From positions 278,304,658 through 278,368,657 of the forward strand of contig CM068373.1 of assembly GCA_034769895.1 (NCBI GenBank): 64,000 nucleotides of DNA. Direction: 5' to 3'. Origin of the DNA: Magicicada septendecula. Taxonomy: Eukaryota > Arthropoda > Insecta > Hemiptera > Cicadidae. Under the pieces are notes generated by a model that saw only the letters and a list, made by a program, of their open reading frames with translations, searched no databases and was not told the DNA's origin. Shown piece by piece: positions 47,285-59,271 of the stretch. How positions within the stretch are numbered: position 1 is the stretch's first letter; each line of letters starts with the position of its first letter. Both the position numbers and the translations under genes were made by a program.

Positions 47285-47325
47285 TATATATCAGGATTTT
47301 GTCCAAGGTTACATAAATTTATTAA
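47285..47325 (-). repeat. Putative 5' LTR, right portion
   Basis: TATATATCAGGATTTTGTCC to ACATAAATTTATT matches 39058-39096 and completes the repeat split by mariner. Unrelated sequence begins at 47326. Confidence 0.55.
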
Positions 47326-49609
47326 TACCGTTGGAATTCAAAATACTTCATTATTGACTAACACGGAGGGCGGATGTATGAAGCTCTCGATCTAAAATTA
47401 ACTTTAAAAACTTTAAATTTTAATAAATTTTGAAAGAAGAAGTATGGGAGAAGCCTTCCAAACTACCTCTGATGGGATGAACGACTATTAAAATAATTAA
47501 ACCATAAAAATCATGGTAAAAAATACGAATACTTCAAATTAACGTAATAGACGATCTATCCTGAAGGAAGAAGTGGATTTACCTAACTCAACCTGAGGAC
47601 ATCGAACATCTACGAGAACTGATGGAAGCCGAACTTCGAATTAGAACCATCTGAACGGGAATTTCGAACCATTCAAAGAAGAGAGGACTCCTAGAGGTTT
47701 CCTGAAGAAGAAGACGATCATCGGAGAAGCCACGTCGAGAAATCGATGAGTATAAAATAACAACTTCACTTCAAAATAAATTTCCAATTATCCATAAAAA
47801 CGAACTAAATATATTTTCACTTCACTGATCACAAATTTGACTCAATAACTGAATTTAATCAATATATCACTCTTAATAAAACTTAATTAATCAATAAACT
47901 TTGATATGAAATTATAATAATTTTCAAAAAAACATAACGTGCTGACAAGAATTTAACCAAACCTATTCTTATTCTCATTGCCAATAACTTACCTTGTATA
48001 TTATAGTATATCAACTACTGTGTATTTAGTTTTAAGGAATGTTATGATTTTGTGCATTTATTAGCCGATAATCCAACTTCTGTTGTCAAAAGGACCTATT
48101 CCCTGAGAAAAAATTATTATTTTATAAAACAAAACATTGTACGCGATGCTGGCATTTTACGTGTGACTGAGCGATGCCAACCGAGCAATTTGTAAACACC
48201 GGTATTAACATAAATATATGTATTATTCATTAACTGTAATTGAACGGGTAATATAAAGAAGGGTTCAATAAATTTTAAGATTCCTCAACTGCTGTATGTT
48301 TGATTCTTATAAAACAAGGTAATATAAAGAAATATTAAACACAAAACACCAACATACTACAGTTAGCGAATTCGACTGCAAGACAGCGTGAGCCAATCAG
48401 GTGGCGAGGCGGTAAGATTTGAATTGAACGACGAGAGATACGGTTAGCCAGTAAGTATTGAGAAAAGGCATAACCCGGCTCGCTACACACGATTAGTTTT
48501 CACAAAGGTAATTAACCAATTAATACCCAATAATAAACCCACAATTACACAGTTATATTACGAAATAAGGCGAATACAACGAGTGACATAAAATCGCTCG
48601 TCACACATAAACGTTTCATTACAATATGTTTAAATCTTCAACTCAACATCTTATTCTCTTCTGTAATTATTTTTCAGAATACGTGCAAACACACAGACAG
48701 AAAAACAATTTATTTTTCGACATTTTTCTTTCAGTTTAATAAGTGAAATTGTGTCTCGGATGTTGGCACCGTCTGTGTGGGTTTTTTTACAGCATGCTCC
48801 ACTACAATTTTGTAATACTATATGCTAATTTTTCCTTATTTAAATAACAATGTGTTTATATACATTTACATCAAGTAATAACAAATACGTATTACATAAC
48901 AGCTTACAATGGTTATGTGTCAATATTTTATTCAAATATAAAATAACATTATTCATTTTGTTATTTTAATTAACAGTCTCTGTAATTTCAAATTTGTCGT
49001 GCTTACTTGCTGAACTGTTATCGTTAGCCTAATGTTTCGGACAAGGCCTTCCCGTGTCTCCACCATTCGCTTCAGACTGCTGATCGTGGTCAGACTGCTG
49101 ATTTGCTTCAGCAGGAGGTACAGACCTGACAGCAGGTGTAAACAGTTGCCTAGTGATGCGCAGTGGACAAGCTCTTCGTTTCGAGGCTAACAAAATTTTA
49201 ATTGATTTCACAGATCCACACATTAAATATTGTATACTGTTTCATGGTGTAAGCGTCGGCTGCAATAAGGCTGACGACAATATTGGAAGCATGCTAGTTG
49301 CGGAGCGGCAGTATGTGACAGGGAGAGTCAGTGTGTAAATGAGTCAGGGAACTATTATCGTCTTGTCTCCTCTCTATCCTGTGTAGACACTTTATGGTTT
49401 TAAGTGGGGGGTAATTCATTCGTTGGGTCGGCGCATCTCAGCGCTCAAGAAAGACTGAGGCTTCTAGATCAGTATTTCTTATCCAATGGGGCGCCAACCA
49501 CTGCAGGGTTAGCGAGGGAGCGTTTGATGGATCGAAAATGTATTTACTATGTTTTAAAAAACATTTTTACTATTAAGTACATACAATTTGTTTAAACGTA
49601 AAAGAGGCC
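47326..49609. other. No gene recognised
   Basis: AT-rich noncoding DNA, with short ORFs on both strands around 49029-49595 that show no domain. The 63-codon ORF at 49404 (LSAQERLRLLDQYFLSNGAP) is suggestive but isolated. Confidence 0.4.
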
Positions 49610-49912
49610 TCGGAAATGGAGTTCTTAAGAGGAGTTAAAAGGTGTTGTAAACTCGACCGTATAAGGTATTAGGCCATAAGAGAAGAGTTACAAGTTTTTA
49701 ACTTGAGTGAAAAATTAAAAGATTAGAAACAACGGTAACAAGGACACTTAGAAAGAATTTCAGATTCCAGACTGGTCAAAGAAGTCTGGAAATACAAACC
49801 TATAGGGCAGAGGTGTGTGGGTAGATCCAGATAGAGATGGCTGGAGGATATTTGAAGGTGGAGCAGGCAACACGTTGCCTATGCCGTGTTGTGATGATGA
49901 TGATGATGATGA
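49610..49912 (+). mobile_element. LINE 3' end with (GAT)n tail, copy 3
   Basis: It aligns with the ends of the copies at 12940 and 27470: GAGTTAAAAGGTGTTG, CATAAGAGAAGAGTTACAAG, AGATTCCAGACTGG, then TGCCTATGCCGTGTTGTGAT and (GAT)n. No ORF remains open. Confidence 0.75.
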
Positions 49913-50079
49913 ATTTAAATGAATAGCATGTGGCTTTTTTGCTATCCTGACATAACGTTTTTTGAGGGATTGTTGCCTGTCTTGTATGTCTTATGCTCTG
50001 GTATTACCCATCTTGTTAGTAACTACTTTTTGTCTGTTTCTGAATTACCTGAAATAATTAGGAAGCAAGGAAATCTGAC

Positions 50080-50123
50080 GTGAAGGCCTATGTCGTGTTG
50101 TGAAGACGATGACGATGATGATG
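50080..50123 (+). mobile_element. Very short LINE 3' terminus with GAT tail
   Basis: GGCCTATGTCGTGTTGTGAA, then GACGATGACGATGATGATGAT. This matches only the last about 20 bp and the tail of the same LINE family, as expected from extreme 5' truncation. Confidence 0.5.
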
Positions 50124-50787
50124 ATCTTTACCCGCTGTCTGCCCTTCTAGTGACCTTGACTACCGAGCCTCGTTATTCAATCAGGTTTTGTGTTCATTTA
50201 ATTAAAATTATCTTTCACCTTTACAAAAGATTAATGTTAATAAGAAGCACAGTCTATATGTGTGTGAGTGGATGAAACAACACAAGAAGCCAGAATAAAC
50301 AAATATGTTTGTGTTTCAGTTGAGATTTGCATACGCTTACATTATGCGCCTATCGTGTTTAAATCTAGGTAACCGTGTTTTACATGCTCGCGAATGTATA
50401 ACGAACATAGATTCTCATCTACTTATATATGTATATCTCATAAGAGTCTCTCATTTCTGCACTTAAGAAAATATTACATCATAAAACGAGCAAAGCCAGT
50501 TCTCAGTTTTAAATGTACCGTTTGGCATTTGTCTGTCCGTCTATCTATGAATATTTTTGGAATATGTCTGATGGTAATTTCTGAGCGTACCAACTGTGTT
50601 CGTAAAAGGTAGCAACCGTGTTCATACTTTTGTTCCATAGACCCCAATTATTTTTCAGGTTGATCATAACAAAACAGGAGTAGGGGAAGGCAACAACCAC
50701 GCGGTCTAACAAATTAAAGATATTATTAAGAAAAATCTGGAATAGCCTATAATTAAGAAAGTTGTGTTAGTAGTTACAATCACAAAC

Positions 50788-50960
50788 AGAATTATCACTG
50801 TTACACATTATAGACAAATTATTCCGATTAGCGCTTTCAAGCTTCACAGCTCATCGTCATATCGGAAATTTGATCTGATTTGCGATATGACGACGAGCTG
50901 TGAAACTTGAAAGCTTGCTAATCGGAATAATTTTTCTATGTTGGTGTGCAACAGTTATAA
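50788..50960. mobile_element. Inverted PLE-type terminus with paired hammerhead-like motifs
   Basis: Left arm (AATTATTCCGATTAGCGCTT, CAAGCTTCACAGCTCATCGT) and right arm (ACGACGAGCTGTGAAACTTG, AAAGCTTGCTAATCGGAATA) are reverse complements. Both end like the PLE at 60857-61720 (ATCGGAATAATTTTTCTAT, then GGTGTGCAACAGT). The preceding AATTAAGAAAGTTGTGTTAG at 50753 also matches the start of that PLE (60857), so this is an internally deleted relative. Confidence 0.7.
50824..50865 (-). ncRNA. Hammerhead-like motif (C3 changed)
   Basis: On the minus strand: CCGAT, ATGACGA, extra T, stem GAGC/GCTT around TGTGAA, GAAA, GCGC, T, A, then ATCGG pairing with CCGAT. Apart from A in place of C3 it matches the copy at 61612. 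The opposite arm (50886-50921, plus) is more decayed. Confidence 0.45.
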
Positions 50961-51509
50961 AATCTGGAATAATGTTCAGCTTTGAAAATGTAAAACTTTT
51001 TGAACACCGTGGTTAGAAAGGGGTCAAAATTTTAAAAACTTTTCAAATTCGTATGAAAGAATCTCTTAAAGAAAATATCGAACACAATCTGAACATAGTG
51101 TTAAATTTTGAAAACTACAAAATGTTTCCCAAAAAGGCGCATGAAACTGTTTAAACTTAAAAAAAATCATAAAAATCACTAGTAGAAACAAATTTAAAAA
51201 GAGAATTTTAAAGAAAATCTCAGTATAGTGTATGGTTTTTTAAATTTCAAAATTTTTTAACATTAAGGCCTATGAAAGCTTAAAATTTTCAAAAAAAAGT
51301 TTTAAAATTCATGCCGACTATTAGATAAAAGCCTAACCCCGAGATTAGTGTTTACGTTAAAACTTTTTTATTTAGTGCCGGCGCTACGGACATAGAAAAT
51401 CAAAAGTTCGAAAAATGTATGAGCTTGCGTGAGCCGTTAATAAGGCGATTGCAGTCCATTTAAACGCAGTAAGATTTTGTTTTACATACAGAATGATTAG
51501 CGTATAATT

Positions 51510-52052
51510 TGTAACTTCTTTTGGATATGTGCATAAAAAATATATTGTATATTGTAACTAGAACCGTATTGAACAGCCGCCCACGTCCCTCCGGTAGTCG
51601 CGCAGGTGTAGCCTCAGTCAAGGCCGCGTTTAAAGTATGTTCCAGATTGTTCCAGAGAGTACCTTAAATACGCATTAGCTGGCACACCGCATTAAGGATG
51701 GAAAGTTCATTCTAGAACACGTGCGCTTCTATAAAAAGCCACAGCAGCTGGCTTGGAGTCAGTTGTGTTGAGTGATTTTCCTTAGTGCGGATCGAGTAGC
51801 GGTTGAAGTATTGTGGCGAAGAGTTATTGTGTTATAATTAGTGTGGAACTCTAATATTTGACATTACTATTGCGTGTGGAGAAATTTAATTGAAATTATT
51901 GTACGAGTTGATTACAAACTGTTATTTGTTATTAATTTTATTGTTATTAGTGACTTCATTGGTGTCTGTCCTTTGTTTTCCACTGTACCATACCTACTAC
52001 ATACACACTGTACATACTGTACTGTACGGTTTTCAGTAAAACCGTCGTAACA
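51510..52052 (+). mobile_element. Solo LTR (TGTTACG family)
   Basis: TTCTAGAA (51710-51717) and TATAAAAA (51730-51737) form the promoter. Later landmarks are GCGGTTGAAGTATTGTGGCG, TTGCGTGTGGAGAAATTTAA, GTGACTTCATTGGTGTC, TTTTCCACTGTACCATAC and ACCGTCGTAACA. An approximately 30-bp extra ACATAC/ACTGTAC segment interrupts the terminal hairpin. The 5' boundary (TGTAAC at 51510) is chosen from the length of other copies; target duplications are not clear. Confidence 0.8.
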
Positions 52053-52217
52053 AAATACAATAAAAAAAATGTTTAAACAAAACACCGTAAAGAATGAGGA
52101 GCGATTTATAGTTTTGGCAAACGCTAAGCATTAGCAAGATTAACAAGATGAAGTTAATCACAGCTATAAAAATTTAAATTTATCAATTTTATTTTATCTA
52201 ATAATAAATGTATTTTG

Positions 52218-52255
52218 TTCAAAATAGTTAGCGAGGTGTGCATCTCAGGGAGATT
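52218..52255 (+). repeat. Dispersed 38-bp motif, copy 3
   Basis: TTCAAAATAGTTAGCGAGGT, then GTGCATCTCAGGGAGATT; compare 14348 and 34093. Confidence 0.5.
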
Positions 52256-52499
52256 ACTATTTAAATACAACATAGCTGTACTGTTAGAAAGATTACGTGG
52301 ATCGAGATGTAAAAGAGTGTAGTATATATTAAATTTTATTGATATTTTTGTTATTAACATCCACAAATTTTAACACTACTCTTTATAATTTTACATAAGT
52401 CACGTTGATCACGATCTTAAACATCCCGTTAACTTAAAAAAGATATCGGTATGGAGAACCATACATGACTTCCATGTTCTGAGATTTACATTTAAAATC

Positions 52500-52700
52500 A
52501 TTTTCGAAATTAAATATTTCCATAAAAACAACTTCTTTCTTCAGCCTTAACCACAGTACTGTGGTCAGTAACGTATACCGTCTTACGTTAGCGCACTCGA
52601 TTTTCACTGACGATGGCGATGGCAGTCGAAGGCACTGCCGAAACGTCTGGTGTTACAGTAAACATTGGACCACGGCCAAACAGCCCGGGAAGTAGTCTTA
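52500..52700 (+). mobile_element. PLE-type repeat with hammerhead-like motif
   Basis: It contains the shared CCACAGTACTGTGG palindrome (52552-52565), a hammerhead-like motif (52604-52650) and the terminal GACCACGGCCAAACAGCCCG block, which is also in the element at 25597-25848. This links the elements at 25.6, 35.6, 36.2 and 52.5 kb into one superfamily. Confidence 0.65.
52604..52650 (+). ncRNA. Hammerhead-like motif
   Basis: CTGACGA (52607-52613), a T and a duplicated GGCGAT, stem GGCAGT/ACTGCC (52621-52626 with 52634-52639), GAAA (52640-52643), CG, T, C. Three pairs of stem I remain (TCA/TGG). The GATGGC duplication lies between A9 and stem II and probably impairs function. Confidence 0.45.
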
Positions 52701-55700
52701 ACAACAAACTACTTCTTTGTTGCCGAAAACGTAGTACACATTTACAAAATTATACCCTACCCCTTCAACTATCATTTTCATTTATAGAAAATTACCCCTT
52801 CCCCCTTCAATTACCCTTTTTATTTATTGATATTCCGTCTACCTTCTTACAGTGGCTTATTATGACCTCCTTTTCAGGATACTTTTATTTACCAAAATTA
52901 AGTAATTTACTCTTGATTAAAATATGAAACGTTGCATGTAAACTACGCGTTCCCCTTAACCGATCTTCACCAAAATCGATAGACCTTGAGTCCACTAGAA
53001 TTCAGTCACATTTACAAAACATTATTGGATTCTATTTAAATTTGCAGCAGCTATCGTTCGCCATACAAAAAATTCTACACACACATATACAGACACACAG
53101 GTACACACAAAATGATTTTTCTTCATGAGAGTAGTACAGTCAGCCCTGATCTCGAACGATTTTTTTCGCCATCACCATAGTTCCATTTCCTTACGGAACA
53201 TGGAAGTAAAAACTGTGTGAAAAGGTTGGATGCATGATCTGTGCATTTCAGTTTCATTTTTCCACCTTCCTCCCCTCCTATCGATTTTGATTCTCCCATT
53301 TCAAGGGCTCACACGCTAAGTGAGTGTCCGTTTACTTCGTGTTAACGGTGGACACATTTCACTGCATATGCAGTGAGACTTACAGTTAAGTGCAGTGGTA
53401 TATTACCGCATGAATCTCATTGTCATGTGCGTCAGTCCCAGAGTGATTGAAGCGCGATGTGTTTAGGATTGCTATATGTCACGGATATCAAGAACAATCC
53501 GCGATTTCATGGTGTAAGAAGAACACCTATAGAGTATGCGTAATACATTATCGTCCCATTTCTTGATAAAGGGAAACATCTACTCGCACCTTCGGGTGGT
53601 AGAAGGGGACGGAAAACACCTACGCGGCTCTGTAGACCGAATGACAGTCGTTATAATCTGTCCTGCCTTTACTTGTCACCAAGTCGAGGTTAGGTCAACA
53701 TCTTATCCTTGGGGTAAGATGATGCTCATAAAGGCGGACTATCTTATGTTTGTCTACGATGTAGGATGTGAGAGGTAACGAGAAACCAACATATTAAAGA
53801 TCTTTATTAACATCTATATATTGTAATACAACGAAAAGCCTGGAGGTATTTTATTTTTAAATTTTGTTTTTAATTATTTATTAGGAGTTTTTCCGTATAT
53901 GGGGAATTCTTTATAGTATTAAAAAGTTTTATATTTATTCTTTTAAGAGTTTATGATTTTATGGCACTCGTTGCCTTCAACCGCAGGTGTTAAATGTCCT
54001 TTGGGAAGAATCAACTCGTAACCAAGGGAGTTTAAGGGGTACCTAGCTTTAGGGTTTTAATTGGATTATTTTATTTTTTTGTTTAAATATACTGACCTTG
54101 AGTCCTGTAATTGTTGGTTCCTGTAATACAATAACACTCTCTTATGCTAAATCTGGGCGCCACCTGAACACTGGTCCAGGAAAAAGAATCACGTGAAGTT
54201 TGAACTATTAAATCTATTTATAAAAAAACTAATCGATTCTTAATTTAGTAAATAATTTTCTAGAATGAAAACTGAGTTGTAGTTATATAAAAATTCAATT
54301 TATTAAAATTCAAAATTGCCTGAAGGACAGTTAACACTTTTTAAAATTGGTTAAATAAATTACAATGTTCAATATTCTAGATAACCCTTAATTATACCAT
54401 CGGCTAAAAATTTGCTCAGTTGATCGGTTGAGTTTAATTATCTTATAATATCACCAGGTCGTGAATTCTTTTAACTTCCAAGATTTATCAAAATGATGGC
54501 TTACAAAATTTCTTAAAATAGTCTAAACTTTATAAATGAACAATCTTCGTATTTGACTGATGTATTGCCAATCGATTTATTACTATCAATATTTTTTGGT
54601 TAATTAACCGTCAACGTTCTTTAACTACCAAGATTGTTTCTTTATTTGGCTATGAATTACAAATATACTGTTTGTTGTGTAGTGTAGTTATTTGAAAAAA
54701 TACACCAGATCGTTATTTAAATAGTTGGTTAAAAACTTACAGAGTACGTTGGAATTATTTTCTTTCACTGCCTTTAATTTAATTTATTTAATTAAATAAT
54801 GGCTCACTAACACTTCACAATTCACTTCACTGCTTTAATAAAATTTTATTCTTCGTTGGTACTCTTCACGTATTGCTGATAACTCGGCGTTCTAACCACA
54901 AATGTGCTTCGGCGTGTAGTCGTCGATCAATTCTTCTTCTGCAAGTTCGTTGTCGTGGATTACTTTATCACTCGTCGTAAAAAAAAAACTTTATTTTGTT
55001 TAATTATCACGCACTTGGTTTAATGATACTTCTTCTTTCTTCTAACATATTTGAAAATTTGTAGAGTCGATCTGCGTACTGTTCCGCCTTGTGTGAGATT
55101 TGATAAAAAACTGGTCTGCCTTGGGTGAGATCTGAGAAAAACTGATCCGATGGCCTGTGGTGAGGTCGTTTATATACCCTAGCCAAATGCATTGCATTAC
55201 ATGACGCTTATTACGTCATTTTTCTATTAATTCCGTACGCACTTCCGTTGTTTTGACGAAACATTTATTCGTGAATTTTCTAGAATGTATTTTATCGAAC
55301 ATCATAGAATAATTTTCATTTCCGCCATAGCTTCCATAGCGTCTGCTTCTTCTTCTCCCTTTTGGATTAAATTTTAGAAACTTTCTATTTAATTCTGGTT
55401 TTTTTCAGATAACTTTACAGGACTACTTACAATGTATATTTGACTATTATTATTGAATTCCTTGCTATCAACTGATTAATTTGGTACTAATTAAGCCAGG
55501 TTTAGGATAGGTAAACTTTATAAAAATACAAGTTTATAAACCTACCTTGTGATGATTTATACTAATTCATCCTTATCCACTTATTTTGGATGATTAGGTG
55601 TCTTACACCTTACTAAAACATGGATACATAATGTGAGTAATTATATAACAAATTTATTATCTTTACATTAACATAATATAAGAATAATGGTGAATAAACA

Positions 55701-56920
55701 ACGATCTTGGCTTAGGCCTAACAATTTTTACTTTAGTAATTATTAATTTGTAACATTATTGTCTTATGAAACAGGTTGTTCTTGGTGTTCAATTCGAGCT
55801 TAGGGTTTGGTTTATTATCATGACCACCTCCTGTTTCATAATATACAGTATTTTAAGAGCATTATTCGTTAGCATCATTTTTTCCTCATCTGGGTTGGTC
55901 AGTTTGGTTTGGTCAATAATACCTATATTTTTGCCATAATTCTTATCGAATTGATATTATTATTAACTGAGCAGGTTTATTCTAGTTTGATTTCATTTAT
56001 TTACATCTTACTTGCCCATAATGTATGGTTTTAAACATCAAATATTTTAATTATGACCCTTTTCCTCTGTCTGTTTTGACAGGTTTACACTATGGTCAAG
56101 GTAACTTCTGATATATCTAATACATTCTGGTTTATTATCTAATGATATCTCTAGGTCCATTTACTTTACACTCTTGTGCAACTTTTAAAAGGAATTTGGT
56201 TGCATTTTGATAATATATTTGTAATAATTTAAATCATTTTAGATGCATAGTACCTGCAACTCTTTTGACATGGTTTTTTAATATTTTCTTTGACTTTTAG
56301 GTATTTTAAAAGTTCCTTTATTAGACATAAAATGTTCATCCTTATCTACTTGACATTTAGACATTATTATCGTTTTGTTTTATGATAATTGATTTTTTCA
56401 TTATTCTGGGTGTTTGTCACAGGCTCATTACATATTTGTCATTGCAATTTTCTAGTATTGGTTTACAATTTTTTATGATTCTAATTATGGATCTAAGCCA
56501 TTTGGTAATTCTATTTGATATATTTAACCATACGTTGGTTTCAAATTGAGTAATAACTCTGTAACAATTCATTCTGTTTTTGTGCCCTTATCTGAGCTGA
56601 TTCTTGAAACATTGTGACATACATTGTCACTTACAATGGTTATTTCTTAATTCCATTTATTCCTATTGGTTTCATTTTTACATTTCACTTCTACAATCTA
56701 TGGGGTGCCGTTATGGTCAAAGTTTAAGTCTTGTTTATTGGTTTTGTCAACAATCCCTACTTTAATACAAGTTGTTAGTTTGCTGTATTAAACCTGCTTG
56801 GCTTTTAATTACATTAATTATGTGATTTATATGAGTTGGTCCCTCTACTATTTTACATTTTTTATTAGTTAATTTAATTCTTATGGTGTTCTTATTTAAG
56901 GGATGTCTCGTGACGTTACA
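52701..56920. other. Long noncoding stretch
   Basis: No gene. ORFs are short and motif-free (80 codons at 53536-53778). On the minus strand, 54165-55610 could be a retrotransposon LTR: TGTAAGACACC at 55602, a TATATAAA box near 55180, and a primer-binding-site-like TGGCGCCCAG at about 54156 directly after GTTCAGG. No second copy supports it. Confidence 0.4.
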
Positions 56921-56950
56921 TATATACATATATATATATATATATATAAC
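56921..56950. repeat. (TA)n microsatellite, left flank of PLE remnants
   Basis: ATATAT-rich run ending near 56949. A second (TA)n run lies at 57810-57845 beyond the PLE's 3' end. Confidence 0.85.
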
Positions 56951-56990
56951 GTAATATATATAGGAATGTTAATTATCGACCGTATTATTA

Positions 56991-57100
56991 TACTGTTAAT
57001 GATTTCGAGGTTCGGTCTGTTAGTATTTACTTTCTGGCAGCTATATTTATGTTGATAAATATTGATAAATACGTCTTTTGAAATACTGTTCAGAACAACC
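56991..57100 (-). mobile_element. Inverted, internally deleted PLE copy
   Basis: Read on the minus strand it starts with the same endonuclease coding segment as 57137 onward (GGTTGTTCTGAACAGTATTT). It then jumps at a GACC (57017-57014) straight to the element's 3' terminus (GAACCTCGAAATCATTAACA). A 13-bp ATTTATCAATATT-type stutter lies inside. It is joined head to head with the plus copy by a T-run of about 27 bases (57103-57129). Confidence 0.7.
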
Positions 57101-57129
57101 CGTTTTTTTTTTTTTTTTTTTTTTTTTTT

Positions 57130-57424
57130 ATATTACGGTTGTTCTGAACAGTATTTCAAAAGACGTATTTATCAACATAAATATAGCTGCCAGAAAGTAA
57201 ATACTAACAGACCTGATCCCACGGCCCTAACACAACACGCCCGTACACACGGTCACTCGTTTCAGTTTCATAAAGCTAAAGTAATTCATGCAGAAAGTAA
57301 TCACTTTAAACGGCAATTCTTAGAAATGCTAACAATAGAGAAGAATAAACACCTTTCAGTTAACAAGAAAACGGACGTACAAAGTCTTAGCAAGTGCTAT
57401 TCTAATCTTATTCACTCTTTTTAA
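57130..57424 (+). pseudogene. Penelope-like GIY-YIG endonuclease fragment
   Basis: The real coding part begins about 57132 (YYGCSEQYFKRRIYQHKYSC); the upstream Phe-rich codons are translated poly-T. Then come ALTQHARTHGHSFQFHKAKV, IHAESNHFKRQFLEM and DVQSLSKCYSNLIHSF and a stop. The order Y.G....(F/Y).(K/R)R...H, HA...GH.F.F..AKVI, E.N...R..LE, and Y..LI is characteristic of the C-terminal GIY-YIG endonuclease of PLEs. The GIY half and the reverse transcriptase are lost. This endonuclease nicks target DNA to prime reverse transcription. Confidence 0.8.
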
Positions 57425-57807
57425 AAATGGACCATGGTTTACAGGTTATAGGAATACTGAACAACTTACTAGTTAAGGTACTATTAAAATTTTATATCGC
57501 TGGCAGTCTGTCAGATAACTTCATAACGCTAACACTATACAAATGTAATGTGTTATATGTGTATAAGTATGGAACAGTGATAAGTGTTTAGTGTAATGTG
57601 GTTGCTGTAGCTCATCTCACAGTTAATGTAAGTAAATAGTTACTGTAATGTATGACTTTACACACACCTATACACACTTACAAATAATATAATTGTAGTA
57701 AGACTATATTTTATAATGTTGTAGGCATGATTATGAGAAGAATAAATCTCGAAACGTCGCAAAACTGAGTTTTCATGATTAATGACCGAACCTCGAAATC
57801 ATTAACA

Positions 57808-57810
<3 letters not shown>
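57425..57810 (+). other. 3' untranslated end of the PLE copy
   Basis: Noncoding. It contains the motif above and ends with GACCGAACCTCGAAATCATT, AACAGTA, which is duplicated in inverted form at 56991-57017. Confidence 0.6.
57724..57760 (+). ncRNA. Degenerate hammerhead-like motif in the PLE 3' UTR
   Basis: ATGATTA (57727-57733; C3 and G8 changed), extra T, stem GAGA/TCTC (57735-57738 with 57747-57750), GAAA (57751-57754), CG, T, C. It lies 300 bp downstream of the endonuclease stop within the same element copy, which ends at 57810. Confidence 0.4.

Positions 57811-57845
<35 letters not shown>
57810..57845. repeat. (TA)n microsatellite
   Basis: About 17 TA units directly after the PLE 3' end. 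Confidence 0.9.
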
Positions 57846-57847
<2 letters not shown>

Positions 57848-58616
57848 CAATAATACATATATTTGCATATTTGCCCAGGTCGGTATGTTTTGTAAATAAT
57901 TAGTGTAAAAGTATATGATGAACAGTTTTAACAATATTATGCAGGCTAAGGATTGTTAGAAGCGTACACCTGCCCCCGCGTGAATACAGCGCTTGTGTGT
58001 TTGTGTGTGTAACGCAAGCTACGACAGGAAAATATGGGGTGATGCTACGGCTGTAATCAGGTTTTAACAGGATTAAAACAAACTAATTAATACGTTTTAT
58101 ACCTGTGAACAAAGACTTACCCCAAATATAAAGACACCATTACATTAAGGAATTTTTAACGGGTATGGTGATATAAAAATTATTGAAAAATGTGCAATAA
58201 TAAAGACGCTAACTAATTTAATATTAATTACTAGTGTAATTAAATAATAATTAATAAGTGTGGTATATGTGAGTAACCAAAAAAAAATTACGCAAACAAT
58301 GATATCGCTCATGCTACGAGTATGTCATGAAATCGCCAAAATGAACCAAAAAGTGATTTGTAGTTAAAAGGACGCTTTGCATGAACTGACAATATCTAAC
58401 AGATCGAAAGCAGTCCTGAACCTGTCAGATCGCCATCCAGTATAAATACCACTGGCAATTTTGGGCGGTTACACACTCAGACTTAAGAAATCTTCACACA
58501 ACTTCACGCTGCCGGCTTGCAGATCGATCAGGACCACACACACACCAAGACGTATGGAGGAACTCTGGAGCATCACCAACAACAACCCGTAGAGACAGAG
58601 AACACAGCATCAGCAT

Positions 58617-58653
<37 letters not shown>

Positions 58654-59261
58654 TTCTCAGGATTCTGGACACACACACGCGCGCGCGCGCAACGGTAACG
58701 GCAGTTATACGCAGGTGATAACAAACAGTTATATTTTTGTTGTGAAAAGAGCTCTCAAAAAGAACTTGACTATGAACTGTAAAGAATTAAATATTTAAAT
58801 TTACATAGTAGTTAAAAGAATCTAATTTAACAAGAAAATTTCGAAAAGAAATACTAATCTTTTGTTGTACGTTAAAATTTGGGTGTGTCAGTAGAAATAA
58901 ATAATAAATTGGAAATAAAGGTTATATTATTTTTTATTTTGTTTATAGCAACAATTAATTTTATTCTTGAGTTCTAATATTATTTTGTTTGTAAATGAGT
59001 TGCTTTTATTATTTAAAATTTGAGTTAAAGTCAGACACACTGAAATAAAGAGGATTGAAATAACTTGTTTAACATGTTTGTTTAGCTAGTAAGATTATAT
59101 GGTTGTTTATTTTTTTGATATGTTATGAACAGCATAGCAGGTTACATTATATTTGTGAAGCTCATAAAAGTGAATATTTATTTATCTAATATTTGAAATT
59201 TTAATATTTTTCTATTAATGTTAATAAATCATAGAATGATTATTTTGAAACGGTTTTAAAT
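57846..59261. other. No gene recognised
   Basis: Noncoding. It contains (ATC)n at 58620-58651 and a CA/GC run at 58669-58690. The minus-strand Met-rich ORF is the translated (GAT)n. Confidence 0.5.
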
Positions 59262-59271
59262 AATTATTTCA

